Positions 9,488-18,321 of a DNA stretch of 64,000 bases are shown here, piece by piece. The DNA is taken from positions 100,528 to 164,527 of the forward strand of contig NZ_JAMSLR010000008.1 in the NCBI RefSeq assembly GCF_023806485.1. The letters run 5' to 3'. A program made the position numbers and the translations under genes. Source of the DNA: Thermalbibacter longus. GTDB lineage: Bacteria > Chloroflexota > Chloroflexia > Thermomicrobiales > Thermomicrobiaceae. The first letter of the stretch is position 1. Each line of letters begins with the position of its first letter. The notes under the pieces are model-generated. The model had not been told where the DNA came from. It saw nothing but the letters and a program-made list of their open reading frames with translations, and made no database searches.

Positions 9488-10780
9488 ATGCCGGCCGTAA
9501 CCACGCTGCTCGACGATATTCTGCGATACCTCGCGAGCATCGGCAGCTTTCAGCGCGACATCAAGCTGTTCCTGATCTATAGTCTGTTCTCCAACATCGG
9601 CATTGGGGCCTTCGCGCTCCTCTTCAACCTCTACCTTGTCGAGCTGGGCTATCGCGAAGACGTGATCGGGCTCTTCAACGGGCTCTCGACCGTTGCGCTC
9701 GCCGTGGGCGCTTTGATGCTCGGCCGGATGCTCAACCGTTTCGGCTCCTGGTGGTGCATCACCTATGGCACGGCCGCCTACGTTGCCGCCTCGGTTCTGC
9801 TCGCCTTCATGACCGATCGGCTCGCGATCCTGGTGGTCGGCGCTCTCCAGGGGATCGGTACCGCCTTCATCTTCGTGCCGTTGATGCCGTTCGTGATCGA
9901 GCATGCACGGCCGGAGACACGGTCGACCGTCGCCGCCCTCTCGCTCTCGCTGACCTCCGTGTCCGCTACGGTCGGTAGCCTGGTCGGTGGCTGGGCTCCC
10001 CGTCTCCTCGGCCCGCTCTTCGGGCTGGCGGTGCCGGGAGTTGGAAGCTTCCGGCTGGGACTCCTGCTGAGTTTGATCCTGACGGCCCTCGCGCTGGTGC
10101 CGATGCTTCTCATGCGACAAGCGCGCTACCAGCAGACCCAGTTCACCGCCCAGCACCTTCTCGTCACCAGCGAGGAGCGCCGCGAGCGCGAGGCGCGCCG
10201 GCACGCGCTGGCCTTCGTCCTCACTGGGGGACTACTGAGCCTCGGCGCAGGCGCAGTGATCCCGTTCTACAACGTGTTCTTGGCTTCGATCGGGCTCCGG
10301 GCGAGCACCATCGGGGTGATCTACGCGCTCGCCAGCCTGCTCGGAGCCGTGCTCGGCCTCTTCGCTCCGGTACTGGCCCGGCGCCTAGGCTCGCTGGATG
10401 CTATCCTCGTGATTCGCCTGATGCCGGTTCCGTTTTACCTGCTGCTGCTCCTGATGCCGACCGTACCGGTCGCCATAGCCGCCCACATTGTCCGGGCGAT
10501 CTCGATCTCGATGGCCTGGCCAATCGACTCGACCATGGTCGCGGACATCCTGCCACCGAGCGCGCGCGCCAACGCGTTCAGCCTGCGGAGCGCGGCCTGG
10601 AATCTGGGCTTCGCGCTGGCCAGCTTTCTCGCGGGTCCCGTCATCGTCGCGTCCGGTTACGGGCCGGTCTTCCTCGCGTTCGTCTTCTTCAGCGTTCTCA
10701 GCATGGTCGTCTTCGCCCTGAACTTCCGCGGACACCCTGCCGCTGGCCGACGCGAGCAAGCAGTGGCCAAGGGAAGCTGA
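9488..10780 (+). CDS. MFS transporter
   Basis: 430 aa, with about 12 hydrophobic segments in two halves separated by a charged central loop (LLVTSEERREREARRHA). Members of this superfamily move small solutes by uniport, symport or antiport. The segment GLFNGLSTVALAVGALMLGRMLNRFG fits the loop 2-3 signature region. ATG at 9488 has AGGGGG just upstream; an ATG at 9425 would add 21 residues lying across a likely promoter. Nothing in the neighbourhood (otsB, L-2-hydroxyglutarate oxidase) fixes a substrate, and drug or sugar efflux is equally possible. Confidence 0.85.
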   Translation: MPAVTTLLDDILRYLASIGSFQRDIKLFLIYSLFSNIGIGAFALLFNLYLVELGYREDVIGLFNGLSTVALAVGALMLGRMLNRFGSWWCITYGTAAYVAASVLLAFMTDRLAILVVGALQGIGTAFIFVPLMPFVIEHARPETRSTVAALSLSLTSVSATVGSLVGGWAPRLLGPLFGLAVPGVGSFRLGLLLSLILTALALVPMLLMRQARYQQTQFTAQHLLVTSEERREREARRHALAFVLTGGLLSLGAGAVIPFYNVFLASIGLRASTIGVIYALASLLGAVLGLFAPVLARRLGSLDAILVIRLMPVPFYLLLLLMPTVPVAIAAHIVRAISISMAWPIDSTMVADILPPSARANAFSLRSAAWNLGFALASFLAGPVIVASGYGPVFLAFVFFSVLSMVVFALNFRGHPAAGRREQAVAKGS

Positions 10781-10803
10781 GCGTTGCGCACAGCCTTTGG
10801 CCG

Positions 10804-11997
10804 CTACAGCATCGGCTCGACTTCATCGGCAATCATCCGCGCGATCTCCAAAGAGGAGGTCGCGGCCGGCGAGGGTGCGTTGCGCACGTGCAGGATTCCT
10901 GGCTGGCGATCCAGCACGAAGTCATCCACCAGCTCCCCATCCGGAGACAGAGCTTGCGCACGGACGCCCGATGGCCCTGGCAGCAGGTCATCGTCCACCA
11001 GCTCCGGTACGTAGCGCTGGAGCGAGCGCAGGAATGCACGCTTGCTGAAGTCTCGCCACAGCTCGGCTAACCCAGTCCGCCAGTACTTGCGAGCCAGCTT
11101 GCGAAAGCCAACGTAACGTACCGCCTCCGCTAGCTCCGTGAGGTTCACGGCGGTTCGTTGATAGCCCTCGCGGGCGAAAGCGAGCACGGCATTCGGCCCT
11201 AGCCAGACTTGGCCGTCCATCCGGGGAGTGAAGTGCACGCCCAGAAACGGGAAGCGTGGGTCGGGTACCGGGTAGACGTTACCGCGTATGAGGCTGGCCC
11301 GCTCGGGACGCAGCACGTAGTAGTCGCCGCGGAACGGGACGATCTGCGGCACGGGTGGGGCGCCGGTGAGCCTGGCGATCCGGTCGGCGTACAACCCCGC
11401 GCAGCTCACGATCGCGCGGGCCTCGACGTCGCCAGCCGTGGTCTCGACCACCGTCGAGCAACTTCTCTGGTGAATCACCACCACCCGGTAGCCAGTGCAG
11501 ATCTGGCCGCCACGCTCCAGCACGTCATCAGCGTATGCCCGCGCCACCTGCGAGAAATCGACGATCCCGGTTCTCGGCGACCAGATGGCCCGCACGCCGG
11601 TCACGTGCGGCTCGAGTTCCCGCAACTCCTCGGGCCCCACCATGCGCAGACCGGGCACGCCGTTCGCCTGCCCCCGACGGTACAGTTCCTCGAGACGTGG
11701 GATCTCTTCCGGTGACGTCGCGACCACCACTTTTCCGCAGAGGCGGTACGGTATACCTTTCTCGTCGCAGTAGCGGATGAGTCGAGCGGCACCGGCAACG
11801 CAGGCGCGCGCCTTGAGCGAGCCGGGCTTGTAGTACAGGCCCGAGTGGATCACGCCGCTGTTGTGGCTCGACTGGTGCGCGGCGATCTCCTGCTCCTTTT
11901 CGAGCACGACCAGGCGCAACGAGGGCCGGCGGATCAGAAGCTCCCGGGCGACCGCTAGGCCGACGATCCCCGCGCCGATAACGGCCACGTCTACCAC
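10804..11997 (-). CDS. lhgO: L-2-hydroxyglutarate oxidase (LhgO family)
   Basis: 397 aa FAD enzyme of the DAO fold. It starts MVDVAVIGAGIVGLAVARELL (FAD-binding GxGxxG) and has HSGLYYKPGSLKARAC, FRGDYYVLRPE and the end block GILHVRNAPSPAATSSLEIA, all typical of L-2-hydroxyglutarate dehydrogenase/oxidase. The enzyme returns L-2-hydroxyglutarate to 2-oxoglutarate, passing electrons to the respiratory chain or oxygen. GTG at 11997 has GGGAGG 9 nt upstream; the upstream in-frame extension would run into the CBS protein gene. It converges on the MFS gene with a 23-nt gap. Confidence 0.87.
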   Translation of the reverse strand: MVDVAVIGAGIVGLAVARELLIRRPSLRLVVLEKEQEIAAHQSSHNSGVIHSGLYYKPGSLKARACVAGAARLIRYCDEKGIPYRLCGKVVVATSPEEIPRLEELYRRGQANGVPGLRMVGPEELRELEPHVTGVRAIWSPRTGIVDFSQVARAYADDVLERGGQICTGYRVVVIHQRSCSTVVETTAGDVEARAIVSCAGLYADRIARLTGAPPVPQIVPFRGDYYVLRPERASLIRGNVYPVPDPRFPFLGVHFTPRMDGQVWLGPNAVLAFAREGYQRTAVNLTELAEAVRYVGFRKLARKYWRTGLAELWRDFSKRAFLRSLQRYVPELVDDDLLPGPSGVRAQALSPDGELVDDFVLDRQPGILHVRNAPSPAATSSLEIARMIADEVEPML

Positions 11998-12038
11998 GAC
12001 TCCGCACCTCCCGCAGGTTCTCGCCTGACACCCGGTTC

Positions 12039-12524
12039 CTACATGCCAGGTGGTTCGCGGTCGAGCACGAATCGGCTCGAGCCGCACGCCTCGCACTGCT
12101 CGGGCCGCTGGAAGCCCCGGACGAAATAGCCGCAGTCTTCGCACGTCCACCGGGTGATGGCGAATAGCCGGACAAGGTCTGCACGACTGATGATGCCGAC
12201 CAGTTGACCCTCCCGCAGGACAGGCACCCGCCGCACGCGCCGCTCCGACAGAAGCCGAGCCACCGACTCAGCCGACGTGTCCTCGCTGACGCTGATCACG
12301 TCGCGGCTCATGATGTCGGCTGCCGTGCGCCCACGCTTGGAGATCACGTCGTACTCCGAAACGATCCCGATCACTCGCCCCTCGTCGTCAACGACCGGCA
12401 TTCCGGTGATCTGGTGCTCGGCGAGGAGTCGAGCCACCCGGTCCACCGGTGTATCCGGCCGCACTGAGATGACATTGTCGGTCATGATGTCGCGCGCAAC
12501 GATCGTGTTGTACGTCTCAACCAT
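12039..12524 (-). CDS. Tandem CBS-domain protein with C-terminal zinc ribbon
   Basis: 161 aa. Two CBS motifs are visible (MTDNVISVRPDTPVDRVARLL with MPVVDDEGRVIGIVS, then MSRDVISVSEDTSAESVARLL with VPVLREGQLVGIIS), the usual pair that binds adenine nucleotides. After them comes a short Cys4 ribbon, WTCEDCGYFVRG then CEACGSS, resembling a rubredoxin/rubrerythrin-type metal site. ATG at 12524 has GGAGGGAG about 9 nt upstream. It may sense energy charge and act through the metal site or a partner, but no target is evident. It lies 41 nt upstream of lhgO on the same strand. Confidence 0.85.
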   Translation of the reverse strand: MVETYNTIVARDIMTDNVISVRPDTPVDRVARLLAEHQITGMPVVDDEGRVIGIVSEYDVISKRGRTAADIMSRDVISVSEDTSAESVARLLSERRVRRVPVLREGQLVGIISRADLVRLFAITRWTCEDCGYFVRGFQRPEQCEACGSSRFVLDREPPGM

Positions 12525-12660
12525 CGCTCTCGCTCCCTCCGGCCGGTCCGCTACCGGTGATCGACATGCTACCAGAGGGTACCAGGTCTGGCGTGCGGCA
12601 ATGTCCCGGGCAGATTTTGCTCGCTGAGCGGATGCCCGCTGAAATCGGCATGCGCCCCTG

Positions 12661-12666
12661 TATACT
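12661..12666 (+). promoter_or_regulatory. -10 element TATACT upstream of FAD oxidoreductase gene
   Basis: TATACT is 28 nt before the ATG at 12694; the hexamer 17 nt upstream is poor. The transcript would start near 12673, so start codons before that are unlikely. Confidence 0.4.
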
Positions 12667-12693
12667 TTCGTGGGCAGTCGCTTGGACGCGACG

Positions 12694-13872
12694 ATGGAAA
12701 CGTTTCGAGAAGCGATCTCCCGGATGAGCGAGCGCGCTGACATCGTCATCATCGGAGCCGGCATCATGGGCTGTAGCGTGGCCTATCACCTCGCTGCCCG
12801 CGGAGCTGGCCGGATAATCGTGCTGGAAAAGGACGAGATCGCTCGCGGGGCAACCGCCGACGCCGCCGGTGGTATCAGGCTCCAATTCTCCACTGAGACG
12901 AATATCGTCCTCTCAAAGCTAAGCTTCGACATCTGGGAGAACTTCGCCGAGCTGTTCGGCGTCGATATCGGGCTGCACCAGCAAGGATATCTCTTCCTGT
13001 TAACCGCCCCGGACGACGTGCCCGTGTTCCGGGCAAACGTCGAGTTGCAGCGCGCGCACGAGGTGCCGGTGCGGTGGGTCGAGCCCGACGAGATCCGCGA
13101 GTTGAATCCGGCGATACGCGTGGACGACGTGCTCGGTGGCACCTACTGCCCGCGCGACGGCTGGTGCGATCCCTATAGTGCGACGATGGGCTTCGCGCAG
13201 GCAGCGCGACGGTTGGGGGTGGACATCCGGGAGGATTGCCCGGCCGTCGGCTTCGACGTTGCCCGCGACCGCGTCCAGGCCGTGCTGACGCCGGATGGGC
13301 GGATCGAAACCTCCCTCGCCATTATTTGCGCCGGCCCCTGGACTCAGGAGGTCGGCAAGCTGGCTGGTGTGGACCTACCAGTTCTGCCCTACCGGCGGAT
13401 GAGCTTCGTAACTGAGCGCTTCGATCCCGTGCCGAAGTCGATCCCGATGACGATCGAGTTTGAAACCTCGCTCTATTTCCATCCGGAGGGCGAGGGTTTT
13501 CTCTTCGGCATGGCAAATCCGGACGAGCCTCCGGGCTTCGACAAGCGCGTCGACGAGGCCTGGATGGTGCGTACGATCGAGGCTCTCTGCCGGCGCGCCC
13601 CGACCTTCGAGCAGGCACGGATCAAGCGAGGCTGGGCAGGCTTCTACGAAATCACGCCTGACGACAACCCGCTGCTCGGCTACGTCGACGAGATCGAAGG
13701 ACTGATCGTGGCTGCCGGCTTTAGCGGGCACGGGTTCATGCAAGGCCCCGCGGTTGGACGCTGTATCGCCGAGCTGGTGATCGACGGAGCGGTGCAATCG
13801 GTCGACATCCGGGGCTTTGCGCCGGGGCGATTCCGCGAGGGTAAGTTGATCCAGGAACATAACGTCATCTAG
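12694..13872 (+). CDS. FAD-dependent oxidoreductase, sarcosine oxidase-beta/DAO family
   Basis: 392 aa from ATG at 12694 (a later ATG at 12724 is also possible; neither has a strong ribosome-binding site). FAD motif DIVIIGAGIMGCSVAYHLAARG, then GATADAAGGIRLQF, and a C-terminal GWAGFYEITPDDNPLLGYV and AAGFSGHGFMQGPAVGR, characteristic of sarcosine/dimethylglycine/proline-type amine oxidases of the DAO fold. The substrate cannot be read from the sequence. It is the third of four DAO-fold flavoenzymes here, each in a different operon. Confidence 0.85.
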   Translation: METFREAISRMSERADIVIIGAGIMGCSVAYHLAARGAGRIIVLEKDEIARGATADAAGGIRLQFSTETNIVLSKLSFDIWENFAELFGVDIGLHQQGYLFLLTAPDDVPVFRANVELQRAHEVPVRWVEPDEIRELNPAIRVDDVLGGTYCPRDGWCDPYSATMGFAQAARRLGVDIREDCPAVGFDVARDRVQAVLTPDGRIETSLAIICAGPWTQEVGKLAGVDLPVLPYRRMSFVTERFDPVPKSIPMTIEFETSLYFHPEGEGFLFGMANPDEPPGFDKRVDEAWMVRTIEALCRRAPTFEQARIKRGWAGFYEITPDDNPLLGYVDEIEGLIVAAGFSGHGFMQGPAVGRCIAELVIDGAVQSVDIRGFAPGRFREGKLIQEHNVI

Positions 13873-13896
13873 CGCGCTGGATAGCGTAGAGCGACC

Positions 13897-14190
13897 ATGA
13901 TCATCGGAGTCTGTCGCCTGGCAATCGAGATCCCCGAGGCCCATTCGCTGAAGGAAAAGCGCGCGGTGATCAAAGCGATCACGAACCGCGTCCAGCACCG
14001 GTTCAACGTTGCCATCGCAGAAGTCGACGGTCACCAGCAGTGGCAGTATGCCGAGCTCGGCTTTGCGTGCGTTTCGACCTCAGCTAGCCATGCCGATGAG
14101 ATGATGCAGCGAGTCGTGGCATTTATCGAAGATAACTTGAACGGCGGTTACCTGGCGGACTTCCACACGGAGATCCTGAGCCTCGACTGA
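13897..14190 (+). CDS. DUF503 family protein (YlxP-like)
   Basis: 97 aa small protein beginning MIIGVCRLAIEIPEAHSLKEKR, the typical DUF503 opening, with AIAEVDGHQQWQYAELGFACVS in the middle. DUF503 proteins (B. subtilis YlxP) often sit in the nusA-infB-rbfA region and may bind RNA or ribosomes; here the gene is instead 25 nt behind a flavoenzyme. No catalytic motif is visible. Function unknown. Confidence 0.85.
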   Translation: MIIGVCRLAIEIPEAHSLKEKRAVIKAITNRVQHRFNVAIAEVDGHQQWQYAELGFACVSTSASHADEMMQRVVAFIEDNLNGGYLADFHTEILSLD

Positions 14191-14201
14191 ACGGGAGCTC
14201 C

Positions 14202-15392
14202 TTAGCCACCGCGCTCTAGCGCGACGGAGGCGATCCGCTCGCGTACCCACGCACTCGCGAGGGGGGCCAGTTCGCGACTGATCATCGCGAGTTCCTGCAA
14301 GATCTCGGCGATTGGCCGGCCGGCTCTAGCAGGGATACAACCCAAACGCGCGATCAATTCCGACCGGTACCATGACGTGAGTTCCCGCCGAAGACTTCGC
14401 AGGGAGGCTCGGTCCTGTGCCAACCCAGCGTTCTCGACGAGCTCCAGAAGCTCGCGGTTGCGAAGCGGAGGAGACAGAAACGGCTCGAGCGCCTCACGGT
14501 CTCGACGTATCGCCTCCGTATCGGCAGCCCAGCGCTCCACCAGGCTGAACGCTGATTCGGCCGCTGCGGCGCGGGACACCACTTCATCGCGTAGCGCGTC
14601 GAGGTCGAGCGGGGGCGGCCCGTCGAGCGAGAGCAAGGGCCGGCGTTCCTCCTGCCAGAACCAGGCGCAAGCACACGCCAGGCGGACGTAGTACACCGCC
14701 GCGACGAGCTCGTGTGCTGGCCTCACCGGCAGCCGGTCGATCCCGGCCAGCACCCCCACCAGGCGCGCCACTGGCAGCCCGGCGAACATCCGTCGAGGAT
14801 CGACGGCGAGTGTCACGATCTGCTCCGGGCGCAGCCCAACACTGGGGTCGTTAACCAGGCGATGACGGTAGTGCTCCGTCAGGATCCCGGCCGGGCTTAC
14901 GACGAAACCGTCCACCACGCGGGCCTGCCGGATATCGATATCCGGAAGCCGTTGTGACAGCGCGTGCTCCAGTGCCGGATTTCCCGAGTCGAGCAACGCG
15001 CGCAAGGCGCTCGCCCGGATCTGCTCAGGCTTGACGACCTGCACCGCGAACTTTGCGTCGGCCGGCTGAAGCGCGAGCGCCCCATCGATCGTGTCGTAGA
15101 TCAACAGGAAATCGGGATTTGCCAGGCCGTTTCGTCCCGCATGTCGCTCGATGGCCGGCTCAGCATCCAACCAGATCACCCCGCTCAGCCGCGCCGAACC
15201 GGCCCCATCGAGGGGCAATTGTCGACCCACCCAGCCTGCCAGTTCTTCGGCGACCAGTCGCGACCAGCGCTCGCCGATCTGCTGGCTGGCTCCGCCTCGA
15301 TCGCTCCATGCCTGGAGCCGCCGATCGAGCAGGGCCGCCAGCAATGAACCACCTGGCACCTTCGCGCTCCGCAGGTGAGCCGGAACTGCCAT
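14202..15392 (-). CDS. Uncharacterised protein with possible PD-(D/E)XK nuclease motif
   Basis: 396 aa, not recognised as a named family. Near residues 92-115 the sequence reads NPDFLLIYD then a short spacer and ALQPADAKFAVQVV. The pattern PD-x(n)-DAK flanked by hydrophobic strands resembles the active site of PD-(D/E)XK nucleases, with a possible upstream acidic residue in RLVAEELAGW. The C-terminal half is helical and charged with no metal motif. ATG at 15392 has AAGGGG just upstream. It follows the J-like coiled-coil gene by 79 nt on the same strand, so the two may be co-expressed. The nuclease idea is inference only. Confidence 0.6.
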   Translation of the reverse strand: MAVPAHLRSAKVPGGSLLAALLDRRLQAWSDRGGASQQIGERWSRLVAEELAGWVGRQLPLDGAGSARLSGVIWLDAEPAIERHAGRNGLANPDFLLIYDTIDGALALQPADAKFAVQVVKPEQIRASALRALLDSGNPALEHALSQRLPDIDIRQARVVDGFVVSPAGILTEHYRHRLVNDPSVGLRPEQIVTLAVDPRRMFAGLPVARLVGVLAGIDRLPVRPAHELVAAVYYVRLACACAWFWQEERRPLLSLDGPPPLDLDALRDEVVSRAAAAESAFSLVERWAADTEAIRRDREALEPFLSPPLRNRELLELVENAGLAQDRASLRSLRRELTSWYRSELIARLGCIPARAGRPIAEILQELAMISRELAPLASAWVRERIASVALERGG

Positions 15393-15471
15393 CTGTCCCC
15401 TTCACGTTCGCATCGCGTCTCACAACGTCGCGCGCTGGCTGGACGGGTATGCTCCGAACGCCTGCATGTAC

Positions 15472-16335
15472 TCAAGAGCTCCGGCGTGCTTCGGCATCAG
15501 CGCGGCGGCTCAGTTCCAGACGGCGTTCCTCGATGAGGCGGAGGACACGTCGCCGGCGCAGTCGCTGCACCGCGAGCTCCCGGCGCAGCGTGACCTCGCG
15601 ATGGCGCAGATAACGTTCGACCTCATCGCGCCCCTTGGCGAGCAGATGACCTAGGTCCGACCGCCGGAGTCGTTGTAGTTGTTGACGCAACTCGGCGCAT
15701 TCGACGCCGCGTTGGGCCACGCGCGACCGAAGTGCCTCGATATCGTACGGCCGATCACCATCATCTTCGCGCGCCCAGATGGCAAGCAGCCGGCGGAGCT
15801 GGTCCACATCGCCGGCCTCCCGAGCCTGGTTCACGATTCGCATGATCGCCTCGCGCTGGGCCCGATCATGGCCGTCCTGCGCCAGGTCGGGGTGGATTAG
15901 GCGAGCGAGCGTCCGGTACAGCCGGCGGAGAAGCACGTCGTCGTGGCCGTTTGCCGAGCCCAGCAGCCGCCCCTGCGTGGTTTCGCGAGCCGACTGCTGA
16001 GCGCGGAACTCGGCGCGCCAGGCCGCCTCTTCAGCGTGCTCCTGTGCGGCCTGCGCATCCAGCTCCGAATCGCTCAAAGGCCGCGACGCGCGAAGTAGGC
16101 GGCGGAGCCGCGCCTCCAGGGCATTGACCTCCGCCTTGAGCTGCTCGATCTCCCGATGCAGCGGTCCGAGTCGCTCCTCGATGACCCGGCGAAGCGATTG
16201 CTGCTCGAGTTCCTCTTGAGTGATCGCCTGGCGCAAATGACTGATCGTCGCGTTACGCCGCAGCAACTCGAGTTCGAGTTCGATTCGTTCTAGCTCGGTA
16301 ATCGTCGCCGGAAGTCGTCGTTCCATACGAGACAT
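15472..16335 (-). CDS. Coiled-coil protein with J-domain-like HPD motif
   Basis: 287 aa. The N-terminal ~100 residues form a heptad-rich coiled coil (ELERIELELELLRR onwards, Glu/Leu/Arg rich). Near residues 140-185 is LLRRLYRTLARLIHPDLAQDG followed by REAIMRIVNQAREAGD, which reads like helix II, HPD loop and helix III of a J domain. The C-terminus is again coiled coil, rich in Arg. J domains stimulate DnaK-type ATPases through HPD, so it may be an atypical co-chaperone. ATG at 16335 has GGAG 5 nt upstream. It diverges from the ThDP-enzyme gene and lies just upstream of the possible nuclease gene. Confidence 0.65.
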   Translation of the reverse strand: MSRMERRLPATITELERIELELELLRRNATISHLRQAITQEELEQQSLRRVIEERLGPLHREIEQLKAEVNALEARLRRLLRASRPLSDSELDAQAAQEHAEEAAWRAEFRAQQSARETTQGRLLGSANGHDDVLLRRLYRTLARLIHPDLAQDGHDRAQREAIMRIVNQAREAGDVDQLRRLLAIWAREDDGDRPYDIEALRSRVAQRGVECAELRQQLQRLRRSDLGHLLAKGRDEVERYLRHREVTLRRELAVQRLRRRRVLRLIEERRLELSRRADAEARRSS

Positions 16336-16437
16336 GCCACTCCAAGCCTGCAACCGATTGATTGTAGCCACCCGGATCGCCGGATGCCAGGATGCTCGCC
16401 TCGGGATGTGTACGTTCGCATTCCCCCATGGTATCGC

Positions 16438-16465
16438 TTGCATTCAGGATGACGTCGGGTATTCT
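16438..16465 (+). promoter_or_regulatory. Putative promoter of the ThDP-enzyme gene
   Basis: TTGCAT (16438-16443), 16-nt spacer, TATTCT (16460-16465), 58 nt before the GTG start. Reasonable sigma70-type match; the spacing is one short of optimal. Confidence 0.4.
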
Positions 16466-16522
16466 GGTGCTGGATCGTCCATGAGTTCCTGGGGATGAGC
16501 GCGCGTGTGAAAGGCTCGAGTC

Positions 16523-18202
16523 GTGGCTATCCGGACGCCGTGGCAGCAGATCGTCGCTGGCCTCGAAGCAGAGGGCATCCCGTACGTATTCGGACTGCCT
16601 GGTAGCGCGAAGCAGCTCTATGACGCCCTGTACGATTCGTCCAACGTTCGAGCGGTACTGGTTCGCCACGAGACGTCCGGAGCCTTCATGGCGATGGCCT
16701 TTGCGCGGGTATCTGGCAAGGTCGGCTGCTGCTTCGGCTGCCCCGGGCCGGGCGTAGCCAACCTGGTGCCCGGCATCCTCGAAGCCTGGTCGGGCTGCAC
16801 GCCGGTGCTGGCACTGGGAGTACGCGCGCCGTCGCGCACCTACGGCATGGGCGCATTCCAGGAAGCCGATCACCTCTCCATCATGCGTCCGATCACCAAG
16901 TGGGCTGTCACCGTAGAGCGACCGGAGCGGGCCGGGTGGGCGCTCCGTCGCGCCGTCTCGCTGGCCACGACCGGACAGCCGGGCCCAGTCTACCTGGAAC
17001 TGCCGTCGGATATCGCACTCGAAGCTGTCGAGATGCCCGACTACCGGCCGGCCGACCACGCTGTGCGCCCGGCGCCGGACCCCGACCGCATCGAGCGGGC
17101 GGTGAAGCTCCTGATGCAAGCTGAACGTCCCGTACTGGTCTGCGGGGGCGGAGCAATTCTGTCCCAGGCCTACGCCGCCGTCGACCGTTTTGCCGAGTCG
17201 CTCGGCATGCCAGTACTGGTGACGCCCGCTGGGCGCGGGATCATGCGCGAGGATCACCCACTTTTCGCCGGGCTGGTCGGGCTCTATCGCACCGAGTACC
17301 CGAAATCGGTCTACGAGGAGGCGGACCTTCTGATCACCGTCGGCTCGCGCATGGAGGAGTTTCAGTCGGGTGCGTGGCACTATTTCCCAGCACAGGCGAC
17401 ATTCGTGCAGATCGACATCGAAGCCTCCGAGATCGGCCGGAACTGGATCCCGGACCTGGCAATCCAGGGCGACGCGCGTCTCACTCTGGAGCGCCTAACC
17501 GTAGCTGCGCGCGAAGCTGGTCTACGTCCCAACCAGGCGAGGCTAGCCGACCTCGCCGAGCGCAGGGCCGCGGCCCTGGCGCAGATGGAGCGCGACGCCG
17601 CGGACGACCGCGTGCCGCTCCGAGGGAAGCGCGTCGTGCGGGCGATCAACCGGACGTTCGGGCGAAATACCATCCTGGTCAAGGAAAACGGTGCGCAGGA
17701 CTTGTGGGCTTACTACTGGCCCTACTACCAGGTACTCGATCCCGGATGCGTGGTGCCGCCGGCCGAGCAGACCGCCATGGGTTTTGGAGTTTGCGGCGCC
17801 ATCGGGGCCAAGCTCGGGCGGCCCGACCGTTATGTGGTATGCACGACCGGCGATGGCGCCTTCCAAATGGGCTTGCACGAGCTGCCCACCGCGGTGCAGG
17901 AGCAAGCACCGGTGACCTGGGTCGTCTTCAATGACCGGGCTCTCGGTTGGCCGCGCTGGACCCAGCGAACGGCCCTCGGTGGACGAGTGATCGCGACTGA
18001 GTTCTCCGCCACGTTCGATTTCACCGCGGTTGCGCGGGCAGCCGGATGCTGGGCCGAACGCGTCGAGCGTCCCGATGAGTTGGAACCGGCCCTGGAGCGC
18101 GCCAGGAGAGCCAACGATGCTGGTCAACCAGCGGTCGTCGACGTGCAGGTGGATAGCGAGGAGCATCATCCTGGCTTCAACGAGTTCCACCGGCTCCGTT
18201 AA
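16523..18202 (+). CDS. Thiamine diphosphate-dependent enzyme, acetolactate synthase-like
   Basis: 559 aa with the three-domain ThDP fold: N-terminal Pyr domain with the catalytic Glu in VRHETSGAFMA, a central FAD/DHS-like domain (RPVLVCGGGAILS), and a C-terminal PP domain with the ThDP/Mg motif GDGAFQ ending at FND. Acetolactate synthase, benzoylformate decarboxylase, glyoxylate carboligase and oxalyl-CoA decarboxylase share this layout. No ilvN or ilvC lies nearby, so a catabolic decarboxylase or ligase is as likely as branched-chain synthesis. The start is GTG with a weak AAAGG upstream. Confidence 0.85.
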   Translation: MAIRTPWQQIVAGLEAEGIPYVFGLPGSAKQLYDALYDSSNVRAVLVRHETSGAFMAMAFARVSGKVGCCFGCPGPGVANLVPGILEAWSGCTPVLALGVRAPSRTYGMGAFQEADHLSIMRPITKWAVTVERPERAGWALRRAVSLATTGQPGPVYLELPSDIALEAVEMPDYRPADHAVRPAPDPDRIERAVKLLMQAERPVLVCGGGAILSQAYAAVDRFAESLGMPVLVTPAGRGIMREDHPLFAGLVGLYRTEYPKSVYEEADLLITVGSRMEEFQSGAWHYFPAQATFVQIDIEASEIGRNWIPDLAIQGDARLTLERLTVAAREAGLRPNQARLADLAERRAAALAQMERDAADDRVPLRGKRVVRAINRTFGRNTILVKENGAQDLWAYYWPYYQVLDPGCVVPPAEQTAMGFGVCGAIGAKLGRPDRYVVCTTGDGAFQMGLHELPTAVQEQAPVTWVVFNDRALGWPRWTQRTALGGRVIATEFSATFDFTAVARAAGCWAERVERPDELEPALERARRANDAGQPAVVDVQVDSEEHHPGFNEFHRLR

Positions 18203-18321
18203 TCCCGCGACGGTGTCTCATCCCCTGTGCAAGCGCGCGGCACGGGCGATGCAGTAGACTTGCAGTACGAACGGCGTGATCCATACCACCGGTCGTCCCG
18301 GCAGTAGAGGGGTAGCGGGAG

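Noticed and set aside
16336..17380. Minus-strand open frame across the ThDP-enzyme gene
   Set aside because: Antisense shadow of a recognised gene; composition unlike a real protein.
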